Numbered from the stretch's first letter, positions 53,031 to 62,527 are shown. The stretch is DNA of 64,000 nucleotides from Polynucleobacter sp. (GCA_021737945.1 JAIPCX010000003.1:1-64000), one strand, 5' to 3'. Notes: a model not told the origin generated them from the sequence alone. A program made the numbers and translations.

Positions 53031-54167
53031 TTACCTCTTGCCCCAGTAGGCAATGTTAGCGGCCAACACTTCGGCGGCAGTGACTATTCGTGTGGGTGGC
53101 AGAATATTGGGATAGACGCGACTGCCCGGTGATTTAGCCAAGATGGTTGTGGTGATGGGGTTGGGTGTTCCGAAGCTTTTAGTAGCTACAGCGGTTGTGC
53201 TTTGAAAGTAGCGCTCGGTACTGGTTGAGGTGGTGCGAGGTAAATCGGCGGCTTTGGGTGCCCCCATCACAGCCTTCAGTGCTACTACGGGTGTAACGGC
53301 GGTTCCTTGAAGTGACGCCATCTTGCTAAAGCCACTTAAGTTGTCATAACCCATCGACACCAGTTTTTTCGCTGCATTGGCCTGCATGGCCAAGCCTTCT
53401 GAAGTGGTGCCTGATGGAAGGTCGTTGAGTTGATCGATTGAATTCGGAAGCTTGGACAAAATCGACAAAGCACGCAATGAAGAAATCGATGAATCTTTGA
53501 ATAGCGATTTGTCGACGCCCACCATGCTGAGCATGAGGTCGGCTTTTGGCTCAATCAGATTTTTTGCTTCAATGGCGGTGTAAGCACGCGGAAAATTTTT
53601 CAGCGATGTAATGCCAAGACTGGTCAGTGCTGAAAAAGCATCTTTATATTCTGTGTACCTGTCGCTTGAAATTTTGCCAGGGTTGGTTGGGTCTTCAACC
53701 AATTTAAAGGCTTGATAGGCCGTGGTACCTGTTGGGAATGCAGTGAGATCATAAATACCTGCTTGCGCCAGAGTGGATGCCAAAATCCCGTTGGATTTGT
53801 TTTGCATTGTCTGATCAATCGCACCCATTACCGAGGTGCCGCGCGGGAAGCGTGAAAGACTGGTGACACCTAAATCTTTGAGTGTTTGTGTGCCTGAGAG
53901 AGTTTTGCTCAATAGATCTTGAGAAAGCACTAGTGTGCCAGGGGTTTTGGGGTTTTTATCCTCCACCCGTTTGGTTACCATGCGATAGGCATCAGTCCAC
54001 GACACGCCTTCGGGAAAGCCCTTAGGGGTGAGATCTTGTTCGCTAGCATCGCTCACGCCCGCACTGATCAAGGCCGCCGTGAGGTCGGACCTGATTTTAG
54101 CGATGTTGGGCAAGCTATTGCTTGCTGCAACTTTGGCAGTGGCGGAATTCGATACGCTGGTAACCAT
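53031..54167 (-). CDS. unrecognised FP-x-G-T repeat protein
   Basis: A 378-residue protein without signal peptide or membrane helix. It contains at least five copies of a 25-35-residue unit with consensus L-x-x-(L/A)G(I/V)-x-x-L-x-x-FP-x-G-(T/V)-x-x-x-x-A: GVSD...LTPKGFPEGVSWTDA (about 37-60), DLGVTSLSRFPRGTSVMGA (98-116), QAGIYDLTAFPTGTTAYQA (135-153), SLGITSLKNFPRAYTAIEA (183-201) and NSIDQLNDLPSGTTSEGLA (242-260), with a weaker unit near 265-290. Both ends are Ser/Thr/Ala-rich. I know no family with this repeat. Isolated monocistronic gene; ribosome site poor. Function not assigned. Confidence 0.75.
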   Translation of the reverse strand: MVTSVSNSATAKVAASNSLPNIAKIRSDLTAALISAGVSDASEQDLTPKGFPEGVSWTDAYRMVTKRVEDKNPKTPGTLVLSQDLLSKTLSGTQTLKDLGVTSLSRFPRGTSVMGAIDQTMQNKSNGILASTLAQAGIYDLTAFPTGTTAYQAFKLVEDPTNPGKISSDRYTEYKDAFSALTSLGITSLKNFPRAYTAIEAKNLIEPKADLMLSMVGVDKSLFKDSSISSLRALSILSKLPNSIDQLNDLPSGTTSEGLAMQANAAKKLVSMGYDNLSGFSKMASLQGTAVTPVVALKAVMGAPKAADLPRTTSTSTERYFQSTTAVATKSFGTPNPITTTILAKSPGSRVYPNILPPTRIVTAAEVLAANIAYWGKR

Positions 54168-54388
54168 TATATTTGCCGCCCATGGATGGACGAACCCTTT
54201 TGGAGACAGCTGTACCGCAAGATACGTACCACGTAAGGATTGAGCAAAACGGCTGAGTCATTGTGGAGATAGCGGCAATGACTAGCCTAAAAGCGGCAAG
54301 AATTTGCCACTTTAGTTGGGTAGTGCTGGGAATAGTGTCGAACTACCTTCGAAGCTTAGCTTTGGCTACACCGTGGCACATGCAAGAC

Positions 54389-56992
54389 TTATCCTTCCGT
54401 CACACGCCGCTTTAAGTGATCTAAAGCTTCTTGCACTTGATCGACCAGCACTAGGCACTGATCACCTGGTTTGAGCATAGCTAGCCCACGATCAATGGCA
54501 ATAAATTCGCCACGCAGTTCTTCCACATGACTAGCGCGCTGGGCGCCTTCCAAGCCTTGACGCAGCAAAGCAATCACTTCGCCATCTTCGCGGCCACGCT
54601 GACAAGCATCTTCAAACAAAATGATGTTATCGAATGCACTGCCCAAAACGCGAGTAAGTTCACGCAGATCTTCATCGCGTCGATCACCCGCGCCACTAAT
54701 GACGACGGTGCGCTTGCTTGTTGCTGTCGTAGGTAGTGCATCAAATGCTGCTACCAGTGCGCGCATAGCATGCGGGTTATGACCGTAGTCGGCAACGATG
54801 GTGGCGTTGCGATAGGACATCAAATTAAATCGTCCTGGAGCGTTAGCGCTATCGTTATGAAAACTACAGATGCCTTCAACGATTGATGGCCACGGCATAT
54901 CGAGTGCCCAGCAAGCACCAACACCAGCTAATGTATTTTCGATCTGAAAGCTGAGTAATCCACCTGCCGTTAACGGCACATCGGTGAGTGACAGACGTTG
55001 TTGCAACGAACCTTCGGCGGTAACAACATGGCCATCTTCAACAAACACAACGCGATGGCCGCGTGCACGATGAGTGACGATGAGTGGATGCTGCGCACTT
55101 TGAGCGAAGAAAATAATTTTGCCCGCGCAATGAGGCGCCATAGCGGCAACCAGTGGATCGGCTGCATTCAACACCGCGTAGCCATTAGGTGCTACGTTTT
55201 GAACCACGATTTGTTTAACGCGTGAGACGTCTTCGGGGGTGTGAATGTGATTCATACCCAGATGATCACCCTCGCCAATATTGGTGACGACTGCAACGGC
55301 GCATTTGTCGTAGCCGAGGCCCTCGCGCAGCACACCGCCGCGCGCCGTTTCGAGTACCGCAGCTTGTACGTGCGGATGAGCCAGTACATTGCGCGCACTC
55401 TTAGGGCCGCTACAGTCTCCGCTATCGGTTTGACGTCCACCTACAAATACGCCATCGGTGTTAGTCATGCCAACGCATAAGCCGCTGGTAGCGAGCACAT
55501 GAGCAATTAGACGAGTAGTGGTTGTTTTACCATTCACTCCGGAGACAGAGACAACGGGAATACGTCCATCATCATTGGATTCATACATCATGTCCATCAC
55601 CGCGGCGCCAATGTTGCGGCCTTTACCGAATGAAGGATTGAGATGCATGCGCAAACCCGGAGCCGCGTTCACTTCCACCACGCCACCGTTTTGTTCTTCC
55701 AATGGGCGCGTGATGTTTTCACAGACAATATCAACACCACACACATGCAAACCAATCATGCCCGCTGCATCAATCGCATGCGCAGCTACTTCGGGATGCA
55801 CATCATCAGTAACGTCGGTTGCAGCGCCACCGGTGCTAAGGTTGGCGTTATTGCGCAATACAACTCGCCGACCTTTTTCGGGTACGGAATCAGGCGTTAA
55901 TCCTTGGCCGGATAAACAGGCAATCGCAATGTCATCAAAACGAATTTTTGTCAGCGCGGTGGCGTGGCCATCACCACGGCGTGGATCAGCATTGACGATC
56001 TCAACTAATGCACGCACGGTATGTTCAGCATCGCCAATCACTTGCGGTGGATCTCGGCGAGCTGCGGCCACTAATTTGCTGCCAACTACTAGCAAACGAT
56101 AGTCACTGCCTGGGAAAAATTTTTCAACCAGCACCGCCCCTTTTCCGGTAGCACTGGGAAAGGCTTTTTCGAGTTGTTCGCGCGTTTGAATATTGACGGT
56201 GACGCCTTTACCCTGACTGCCATTTTGCGGTTTGACGACAACCGGAAAACCAATTCGTTGCGCAACCTCCCATGCTGCTTCTAAGGTATGCACGGGTGCT
56301 CCGCGAGGAACGGGTACACCGGCTGCGTGCAGTAATTGTTTGGTGAGGTCTTTATCTTGAGCGATAGTTTCTGCCACCGCGCTAGTGGAATCAACTTCAG
56401 CCGCTTGAATGCGACGTTGACGCACCCCCCAGCCCAGTTGAACTAAGCTGCCTTGCGTCAGACGTCGAAACGGAATGCCACGCGCTACCGCTGCGGTAAC
56501 GATAGAGCCGGTACTCGGCCCTAAGCGTAAATCCTCATCCATTTCGCGCAGCTGAGCGATCATTGCTGGTGTGTCGGGTGCGGTTGATTTTTTATTGGCT
56601 GCGTGGGTACATGCTGACCACACATGTTCAACAATCTCTTTGGCCATCTTTAATGCGAGGTTACCCACATCCTCTTCGCTGTATTCGACCACAACTTGAA
56701 ATACGCCCGTAACCGGTGTGGTGTTGGTACAGCTAAAACTGACTGGACACCCCGCTTGCGCTTGTAATGCCAGCAGTGTCGCTTCGAGCGCGTGCGCGAC
56801 GGTGAGTGGTCCTTGATAACCTGTTGCGCCAAGCGCGCCGATGCCAGGGCAGGTGCTCAACAGCGTCTCTATGTAACCATTGACGGCATCGAGTGCGCAT
56901 TCCTGCGGAGTGCATTGCACCTCGACTTCAAGAGCGGTATAGCGGCTCCAAAGATTAGGGCCTCTGAGGGCTCGAGTTTGTATCAATTCCAT
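54389..56992 (-). CDS. cphA: cyanophycin synthetase CphA
   Basis: Makes cyanophycin, the poly-aspartate/arginine storage polymer, by alternate addition of Asp and Arg. At 867 residues it is normal. The N-terminal domain is followed by an ATP-grasp module (GPSTGSIVTAAVARGIPFRR; VVVKPQNGSQGKGVTVNIQT at about 254; VEVNAAPGLRMHLNPSFGKG at about 442) and a complete Mur-ligase-like module with P-loop VSGVNGKTTTTRLIAHVLAT (about 482-501), TRGGVLREGLGYDKCAVAVV and VADYGHNPHAMRALV. Both ligation sites thus look intact. It follows its paralogue by 26 bases on the same strand. Confidence 0.95.
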   Translation of the reverse strand: MELIQTRALRGPNLWSRYTALEVEVQCTPQECALDAVNGYIETLLSTCPGIGALGATGYQGPLTVAHALEATLLALQAQAGCPVSFSCTNTTPVTGVFQVVVEYSEEDVGNLALKMAKEIVEHVWSACTHAANKKSTAPDTPAMIAQLREMDEDLRLGPSTGSIVTAAVARGIPFRRLTQGSLVQLGWGVRQRRIQAAEVDSTSAVAETIAQDKDLTKQLLHAAGVPVPRGAPVHTLEAAWEVAQRIGFPVVVKPQNGSQGKGVTVNIQTREQLEKAFPSATGKGAVLVEKFFPGSDYRLLVVGSKLVAAARRDPPQVIGDAEHTVRALVEIVNADPRRGDGHATALTKIRFDDIAIACLSGQGLTPDSVPEKGRRVVLRNNANLSTGGAATDVTDDVHPEVAAHAIDAAGMIGLHVCGVDIVCENITRPLEEQNGGVVEVNAAPGLRMHLNPSFGKGRNIGAAVMDMMYESNDDGRIPVVSVSGVNGKTTTTRLIAHVLATSGLCVGMTNTDGVFVGGRQTDSGDCSGPKSARNVLAHPHVQAAVLETARGGVLREGLGYDKCAVAVVTNIGEGDHLGMNHIHTPEDVSRVKQIVVQNVAPNGYAVLNAADPLVAAMAPHCAGKIIFFAQSAQHPLIVTHRARGHRVVFVEDGHVVTAEGSLQQRLSLTDVPLTAGGLLSFQIENTLAGVGACWALDMPWPSIVEGICSFHNDSANAPGRFNLMSYRNATIVADYGHNPHAMRALVAAFDALPTTATSKRTVVISGAGDRRDEDLRELTRVLGSAFDNIILFEDACQRGREDGEVIALLRQGLEGAQRASHVEELRGEFIAIDRGLAMLKPGDQCLVLVDQVQEALDHLKRRVTEG

Positions 56993-57018
56993 GGATGTAT
57001 TCAGTCTCTATGACGCAT

Positions 57019-59223
57019 TTAAGCGGTTTGCTTCTGACCAGAAAGTAGGGGTTCGAATGTTTTAAGGCCGGTGGCAATCGTATCGGCTTCCATCGCGAGC
57101 GCTAATCCAGCACCTACGGCAGCTAGCAGCACATCGTCAGGCATCGCACGAACCACATCAGGCAAATCTTTTTTAACGATGAGTTCAAAACGATGGTGGC
57201 CATCATCTTGTACGACGATGTCATCGTGTATGAAAACGGTTCGCCTACCCTCGGCACGATGCGCAATCAGGGCAGGGTGTTGACCATCGATCGCGTAGAG
57301 GATCACATCGCCATCGCATAGCTTGGCCATATCAAGCACGGTGGCATCAGCGGCATTAAGAACGGCAACGCCTGAAGGCAAAATGACATCCACTTGGGTT
57401 CGCAGAATTTTGAATCGGTGCTCAGCTTCAGGCATGAGATGATCATCCAGACCCGGCACGGGTAGGCTGTCCGTCACAATGCCCACTTGGCAGCGATCAT
57501 ACGGAAGCCCCTCGGTCAGCAGCGTAATGGGATCGCTTTCAAAAACCGCAGCCTCAACATTACGGTTGATAAGAAGTCGTCGTCCTGATTCCCAAACGGA
57601 GTCATCCAGATTTTGCAGTTTGCGTGGCCCCACAAACAAACCATCGCGACAAGCGAGTCCGACTTGATGTCCTGAGAGTTGTAAAAGCCATGCAACGACC
57701 ATCGCAATTTGATTACTGTGCAAACTACCCGACACGCCAACGATAGGGATGCTGCAATTCGTATCGTCTGGGAATAAATGGTTCAAGATGGATTCTCCCA
57801 CCGGACGCGGCTGACCTTTGGCGGGGTTTAAGTGCATTAAGAGGCTGGGTCCGGCGTTCACCTCGACAATCGCGCCACCTTGTTCAGCTAGTGGTTGTCG
57901 AATATCGCGGCACACGAAATCAATGCCGGCAATATCCAGCCCCACAACTTTGGCGGCGAGGGTACAAATGTGAGCGACTGCTGGATGCAAATCATCTGTG
58001 CAGTCAATCGAATGATTGCCGTTCGCCGATATCAGTACTCGACGACCACTTTCAGGAACGGAGTCTGGCCCCAGACCTTGTCGTTCCAAATTGCCCAGCA
58101 CAACGCTACGTAACTGAATGGTCTCAAGCGGGTGGATATCTGAGTTACCTCGGCGTGGATCATTGTTGATCTGAGTATCCACCAGTTGCTGGATAGATGA
58201 TTTCCCATCGCCTACCACCCAGGCAGCTTCGCCTCGACAGGCAGCAACGACCTTGCCACCAACGACTAAGACGCGATGTTCATCCCCTTCGATGTAGTTT
58301 TCAACGATGACTTCACGACCCTCTTGTTTAGCAAGGAACCAGGCTTTTTCTATTTCTTGTTGATTCGATAGATTGACCGTCACACCCCGTCCACGATTAC
58401 CGTCGGTAGGTTTAACGACAACGGGTAAACCCAAATCCTCAGCCGCTAACCAAGCAGCCTCTGCACTATCGACTATCTCACCTCGGGGAACCGGTATCCC
58501 ACAGCTTTTTAGCAGTATTTTGGTCAGATTTTTTTCACCGGCAATTCCCTCGGCAATCGCGCTGGTGAGATCGGTTTCTGCGGTCCAGATGCGGAGTTGT
58601 CGGGCGCCATAACCCAGCTGAACCAGGTTGCCTTCATTCAGACGGATATGCGGTATTTTTCGTTTGGTGGCGCATTTGACGATATGGGCGGTACTGGGTC
58701 CTAGGTAGCGGCCATCAATGTAATAACGAATTTCTTTAACGGCGGGCTGGATGTCGAATTCTTCATTGTTGAGCACAGCATGCAGCAGCTCATGGCCAGC
58801 TTTCAGGGCGACTCGGCCGATTTTTTCATTCGGCACCCGAAACACCATGCGGTACAAGCCCGAGCGTATGGTTTCTCGGGTTTGACCAAAACCGGCCTCG
58901 AGTCCGGCGGCTTCTAATAATTCAATAACAATATGTTCAAGTATGTGACCCATCCAGGTACCCTCGCGCAAGCGCATCAGGAATCCCCCCGGAACTCCAG
59001 GGCTACAGAAATGCTCGCCTATTGAGGGCATTACAGCCAGCAGACGGTCGACAAAGCCGGGAATACGGTTGCTGGGCCATTCTTCTAGGATGCCCAGATC
59101 AAGCCATGCTTCCAGCGCCTCAGTGTAGGTCCACATGTTGGGACCCTTGAGGTAGGTGATTTTTACGATCTCCAGTCCCAGGGGTGAGGGAGGGGTTAGG
59201 GCGTCTTTATTGGAGTCGTTCAT
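57019..59223 (-). CDS. CphA paralogue with degenerate second ligase module
   Basis: A 734-residue cyanophycin-synthetase-like protein. The ATP-grasp half is intact (GPSTAHIVKCATKRKIPHIR; VVVKPTDGNRGRGVTVNLSN; VEVNAGPSLLMHLNPAKGQP). The Mur-ligase half is not: where CphA has GVNGKTTTTR, this has GVSGSLHSNQIAMV (about 495-508), without the Lys and Thr that bind ATP phosphate, and about 130 C-terminal residues are missing. This resembles the shortened CphA2/CphA' proteins found beside CphA in other bacteria; it may ligate only one amino acid type or join beta-Asp-Arg dipeptides. ATG at 59223 is chosen over a TTG at 59292. First gene of the cphA operon. Confidence 0.88.
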   Translation of the reverse strand: MNDSNKDALTPPSPLGLEIVKITYLKGPNMWTYTEALEAWLDLGILEEWPSNRIPGFVDRLLAVMPSIGEHFCSPGVPGGFLMRLREGTWMGHILEHIVIELLEAAGLEAGFGQTRETIRSGLYRMVFRVPNEKIGRVALKAGHELLHAVLNNEEFDIQPAVKEIRYYIDGRYLGPSTAHIVKCATKRKIPHIRLNEGNLVQLGYGARQLRIWTAETDLTSAIAEGIAGEKNLTKILLKSCGIPVPRGEIVDSAEAAWLAAEDLGLPVVVKPTDGNRGRGVTVNLSNQQEIEKAWFLAKQEGREVIVENYIEGDEHRVLVVGGKVVAACRGEAAWVVGDGKSSIQQLVDTQINNDPRRGNSDIHPLETIQLRSVVLGNLERQGLGPDSVPESGRRVLISANGNHSIDCTDDLHPAVAHICTLAAKVVGLDIAGIDFVCRDIRQPLAEQGGAIVEVNAGPSLLMHLNPAKGQPRPVGESILNHLFPDDTNCSIPIVGVSGSLHSNQIAMVVAWLLQLSGHQVGLACRDGLFVGPRKLQNLDDSVWESGRRLLINRNVEAAVFESDPITLLTEGLPYDRCQVGIVTDSLPVPGLDDHLMPEAEHRFKILRTQVDVILPSGVAVLNAADATVLDMAKLCDGDVILYAIDGQHPALIAHRAEGRRTVFIHDDIVVQDDGHHRFELIVKKDLPDVVRAMPDDVLLAAVGAGLALAMEADTIATGLKTFEPLLSGQKQTA

Positions 59224-59394
59224 ATAGAGCAAGGGCCGGACACAAGGTAATATAGAGGGCTTATTGGACGGGCAGGCTGACTTCGGCGACAATTCGTATT
59301 GCTAATGAGATCAGTTGAGTCGGATCATCTTGCGGAAACCGAGACTGATATTTTGCGATACCACGGAATTTCACTGCCTTAAAAATCCCTACAC
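59224..59394. promoter_or_regulatory. divergent promoter region of the cyanophycin cluster
   Basis: A 171-base gap between the cphA-paralogue start (minus) and the ABC transporter start (plus). Promoters for both directions must lie here; I could not place -35/-10 elements confidently, and no clear palindrome was seen. Confidence 0.4.
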
Positions 59395-61689
59395 ATGCCG
59401 CCAAGCGCTTCATCCATTCCGGTTCCTGACTCTCTCGCTGTGCAGACGGCTACGCCTCGTTTTGAGCCAGAGCTCCATGAAGGGGAGACCATTCTTGCCA
59501 CGATGGAGCCGGATCTAGACGCAGAGATGCGCTTTGCAACCAGCCGCGTTTTACTAACCAATCAGCGAATGATAAGCGATTCAGCTGACGGACGGTGGAT
59601 CAGCTGGCCGCTCCAGCCCGGTATGACGCTCGAGCACAGCGATCATGCTGGCGTTGGTACGCTAGCTTTGCACGATGCGCACAGCTGTCTGGTGCGCTGG
59701 CGATTTACCTTGGAGCAGGAGGTCGGAGCGATTCGCCTGATGCGCCAATACGAACGACTTGAAGCTAGCCAGGCTGGGCTAGCAATACCCGAGGTTGAGG
59801 GTGTTGCGCTGTGTCCTAGCTGCCAGTCGCCGCTTCCTGAGGAAACGGAAGAGTGCCCAACCTGCCATCGTGAACTACTTGAGCCCGTGTCTACATGGGT
59901 TTTGTTTCGCTTATGGCGTTTTGCCAAGCCTTACAAAATGCAGCTGTTGCTCGGTTTTTTTCTGACTCTGGCTGCGACGGCCGCGACTTTGGTGCCGCCT
60001 TATCTGTCCATGCCTCTGATGGACGAGATCTTAATCCCGACCCATACTGGTGAGCAGATCGATACCCACGATGTATTGATTTATCTGTCAGGGCTGTTGG
60101 CTGCAGCTTTCACTGCGTGGATTTTGGGTTGGTGGCGCACGTATCTGCTGGCCTTAGTCTCAGAGCGAATTGGCGCGCATTTGCGCACGGCGACCTTTGA
60201 CCACCTGATGCAGCTCAGCCTAGAATATTTTGGTGCTAAGCGTACCGGCGATTTGATCGCACGGATTGGTAATGAATCGGATCGCATCTGCGTATTTCTT
60301 TCGTTGCACGCTCTCGATTTTGCTACTGACGTGCTGTTGTTGATTATGACAGCCGTGATTCTGTTTTCTATTAATCCCTGGCTGACGATTGTTACGCTGT
60401 TACCTTTGCCGCTGATTGCGTGGATGATTCATTCGGTACGCGATCGTTTGCGTACCGGCTTTGAAAAAATTGATCGTATTTGGGGTGATGTCACGAACGT
60501 ACTTGCTGACACCATTCCTGGCATTCGTGTCGTTAAGGCCTTTGCGCAAGAGTCGCGTGAATCACAGCGTTTCCGCGATGCTAATCATCACAATCTTACT
60601 GTCAACGACAAACTCAATCGCACTTGGAGTTTGTTCGCCCCGACTGTGACGATGCTGACAGAAGTGGGTTTGTTAGTGGTGTGGGGTTTTGGTATTTGGT
60701 TGGTCATGAATCATGGTGTAACGGTGGGTGTGCTGGTGGCATTCATTGCCTACATCGGGCGCTTTTATGGCCGACTAGATTCAATGAGCCGCATTGTGTC
60801 GCACACACAAAAAGCCGCTGCCGGTGCGAAGCGAATTTTTGACATTCTGGATCACAGTTCGAGCGTTCCCGAGCCAACCAATCCGGTTCGAGTTAAGCGT
60901 GTTGAGGGTGCTATTTCGATTCGTGATGTGAGCTTCCGGCATGGTAGTCGCCGCATTCTTGAAGGCGTGAGTCTCGACATCAAACCCGGTGAAATGATCG
61001 GCTTGGTGGGTCATAGTGGCTCGGGTAAAAGTACGCTCGTTAACCTGATTTGCCGTTTTTACGATGTGAATGAAGGCGGGATTCATGTTGACGGTGTCGA
61101 TGTACGTCGCTATGCGGTAGCAGATTACCGTCGTCACATCGGCTTAGTGCTACAAGAGCCTTTCCTGTTTCACGGTACCATCGCTGAGAATATCTCTTAC
61201 GGCAAACCGGACGCAACCCGAGAAGAAATTGTGGCTGCCGCTCGCGCCGCACATGCGCATGAATTTATTTTGCGCCTACGTCATGGTTACGATTCTATTG
61301 TTGGCGAGCGCGGACAGGGCTTGTCAGGTGGTGAGCGTCAACGTATTTCGATTGCGCGTGCATTACTGATTAATCCGCGCATACTGATGCTCGATGAAGC
61401 CACATCAAGCGTCGATACAGCCACCGAGAAAGAAATTCAAAAAGCGTTAGATAACTTGGTACAAGGCCGTACCACCATCGCTATTGCACACAGATTGTCG
61501 ACGTTGCGTCGAGCAGATCGTTTAGTGGTGCTGGACCGTGGTGAAATTGTCGAAGTTGGTTCGCACGATCAGTTAATCGAAGCGCGTGGTGCGTACTGGC
61601 GTTTGTATGAAGCCCAAGCGCGCAATGTCGATACCGAAGACAAAGAACCACCACGACTGCATATTCCAATGACTAAGGTGACATCGTGA
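59395..61689 (+). CDS. cyanophycin-associated ABC transporter (fused permease-ATPase)
   Basis: A 764-residue half-transporter. Residues 20-125 look like a bacterial PH-type domain (FATSRVLLTNQRMISDSADG), then a zinc ribbon with Cys140, Cys143, Cys154 and Cys157 (CPSC...CPTC). Six membrane helices span about 168-460 in the exporter (MsbA-like) fold, and the ATPase domain follows: Walker A GHSGSGKST (about 538), signature LSGGERQRISIARALL (about 643), Walker B ILMLDEATSSVD and the H-loop IAHRLS. Exporter-type ABCs with this N-terminus and a DUF1854 partner occur beside cphA in betaproteobacteria; the cargo is unknown. GTGA overlap with the next gene. Confidence 0.9.
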   Translation: MPPSASSIPVPDSLAVQTATPRFEPELHEGETILATMEPDLDAEMRFATSRVLLTNQRMISDSADGRWISWPLQPGMTLEHSDHAGVGTLALHDAHSCLVRWRFTLEQEVGAIRLMRQYERLEASQAGLAIPEVEGVALCPSCQSPLPEETEECPTCHRELLEPVSTWVLFRLWRFAKPYKMQLLLGFFLTLAATAATLVPPYLSMPLMDEILIPTHTGEQIDTHDVLIYLSGLLAAAFTAWILGWWRTYLLALVSERIGAHLRTATFDHLMQLSLEYFGAKRTGDLIARIGNESDRICVFLSLHALDFATDVLLLIMTAVILFSINPWLTIVTLLPLPLIAWMIHSVRDRLRTGFEKIDRIWGDVTNVLADTIPGIRVVKAFAQESRESQRFRDANHHNLTVNDKLNRTWSLFAPTVTMLTEVGLLVVWGFGIWLVMNHGVTVGVLVAFIAYIGRFYGRLDSMSRIVSHTQKAAAGAKRIFDILDHSSSVPEPTNPVRVKRVEGAISIRDVSFRHGSRRILEGVSLDIKPGEMIGLVGHSGSGKSTLVNLICRFYDVNEGGIHVDGVDVRRYAVADYRRHIGLVLQEPFLFHGTIAENISYGKPDATREEIVAAARAAHAHEFILRLRHGYDSIVGERGQGLSGGERQRISIARALLINPRILMLDEATSSVDTATEKEIQKALDNLVQGRTTIAIAHRLSTLRRADRLVVLDRGEIVEVGSHDQLIEARGAYWRLYEAQARNVDTEDKEPPRLHIPMTKVTS

Positions 61690-62183
61690 TGGATGAGGAT
61701 GGCGGTAAACCCTTTCGCTCCGATGTGCACCAGTTGCTGAAAGATGCGCATGGCAGTTTGGTGTTTATTGATGAGCTTGGTCATCACCATGTTGGCGTCA
61801 TACCCGTTCAGGCTTTTCCTATCGATTCGCCCGGTGAGCATCTGTCCTTAGTCAGTACTGAGGGCCATGAGCTGGCGTTTGTTCCTGCGTTATCCGACCT
61901 TGATGCTGAAACGCGTAAGTTTGTTTTAGAGGAAATTGCTCAGCGCGAGTTTATTCCAGTGATAGAGCGACTTATTTCAGTGTCTACCTTTTCAACGCCA
62001 ACAACGTGGTCGGTACGCACGGACCGCGGTATGAGTAGCTTTGTATTGAAAGGTGAGGAAGATATACGACGCTTACGTGGCAACGGGCTGTTAATCACGG
62101 ACAGCCATGGCGTGACGTATCGCGTGTTGGATATGCGTGCGTTAGACCGCATGTCGCGTCGCTTGCTCGATCGCTTTCTGTAA
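61686..62183 (+). CDS. DUF1854 family protein, partner of the ABC transporter
   Basis: A 165-residue soluble protein of the DUF1854 type: GSLVFIDELGHHHVGVIPVQ (about 20-39), AFPIDSPGEHLSLVSTEGHE, FVPVIERLISVSTFSTPTTW-like sequence (EFIPVIERLISVSTF, about 91-105), and the closing YRVLDMRALDRMSRRLLDRF. In cyanophycin clusters it always travels with the fused ABC transporter; the GTG start overlaps that gene's stop by four bases (an ATG follows one codon later). Probably a cytosolic regulator or subunit of the transporter; the mechanism is unknown. Confidence 0.87.
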   Translation: MMDEDGGKPFRSDVHQLLKDAHGSLVFIDELGHHHVGVIPVQAFPIDSPGEHLSLVSTEGHELAFVPALSDLDAETRKFVLEEIAQREFIPVIERLISVSTFSTPTTWSVRTDRGMSSFVLKGEEDIRRLRGNGLLITDSHGVTYRVLDMRALDRMSRRLLDRFL

Positions 62184-62222
62184 TTCTTTTCTAATAGTCG
62201 TTGGCAATTAAACTAACTAAAA

Positions 62223-62274
62223 AGCCAACTAACTAAGCCAACTAACTAAGCCAACCAATTAAGCTATCCAACTA
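62223..62274. repeat. four tandem copies of a 13-base unit
   Basis: AGCCAACTAACTA occurs at 62223-62235 and 62236-62248 exactly, then diverges to AGCCAACCAATTA (62249-62261) and AGCTATCCAACTA (62262-62274). A further partial unit (AACTAACTA) precedes it. It lies in the convergent gap after the DUF1854 gene. Confidence 0.85.
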
Positions 62275-62280
62275 TGCCAT

Positions 62281-62304
62281 AAACCGTATCGTTTGATACG
62301 GTTT
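62281..62304. terminator. bidirectional hairpin between convergent genes
   Basis: AAACCGTATC pairs perfectly with GATACGGTTT around GTTT. It lies between the DUF1854 gene and the small minus-strand gene that ends 14 bases away, and gives A/T-flanked stems on both strands. Confidence 0.65.
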
Positions 62305-62317
62305 GCTGATAGCGTAA

Positions 62318-62527
62318 TTAGTGAGCGTTGGTGTCAGCAATCGCATTATCAGGATTCATAAAAATCGGACGGCCATCCGGCGTGTTCAGCGGGATGAGCA
62401 CTTCACGTTGATTGTCATCTTTGAGTAGCGCGCACAGTGTGTGGTTCGATCGCAGCGTGCCGTTCAGTTCGACTTCAAGGTCGGCGATCACTAATTCCAC
62501 GCCAGTGAGAATTTGTTTAACTTTCAT
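62318..62527 (-). CDS. small conserved-looking protein near the cyanophycin cluster
   Basis: A 69-residue acidic soluble protein (VKQILTGVELVIADLEVELN at the start, VLIPLNTPDGRPIFMNPDNA near the end) that appears to be a single small beta-rich domain. GGGAG lies seven bases before the ATG and a hairpin follows the stop, so it is a genuine, monocistronic gene. I do not recognise a family. Convergent with the DUF1854 gene. Confidence 0.72.
   Translation of the reverse strand: MKVKQILTGVELVIADLEVELNGTLRSNHTLCALLKDDNQREVLIPLNTPDGRPIFMNPDNAIADTNAH

Noticed and set aside
55518-56102. A 194-residue plus-strand reading frame opposite cphA
   Set aside because: Shadow of the well-conserved CphA coding sequence; Thr/Pro/Ser-rich with no recognisable domain.
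62211-62274. CRISPR-like array in the convergent gap after the DUF1854 gene
   Set aside because: The repeat unit is 13 bases with no spacers, and there are no cas genes in the window.
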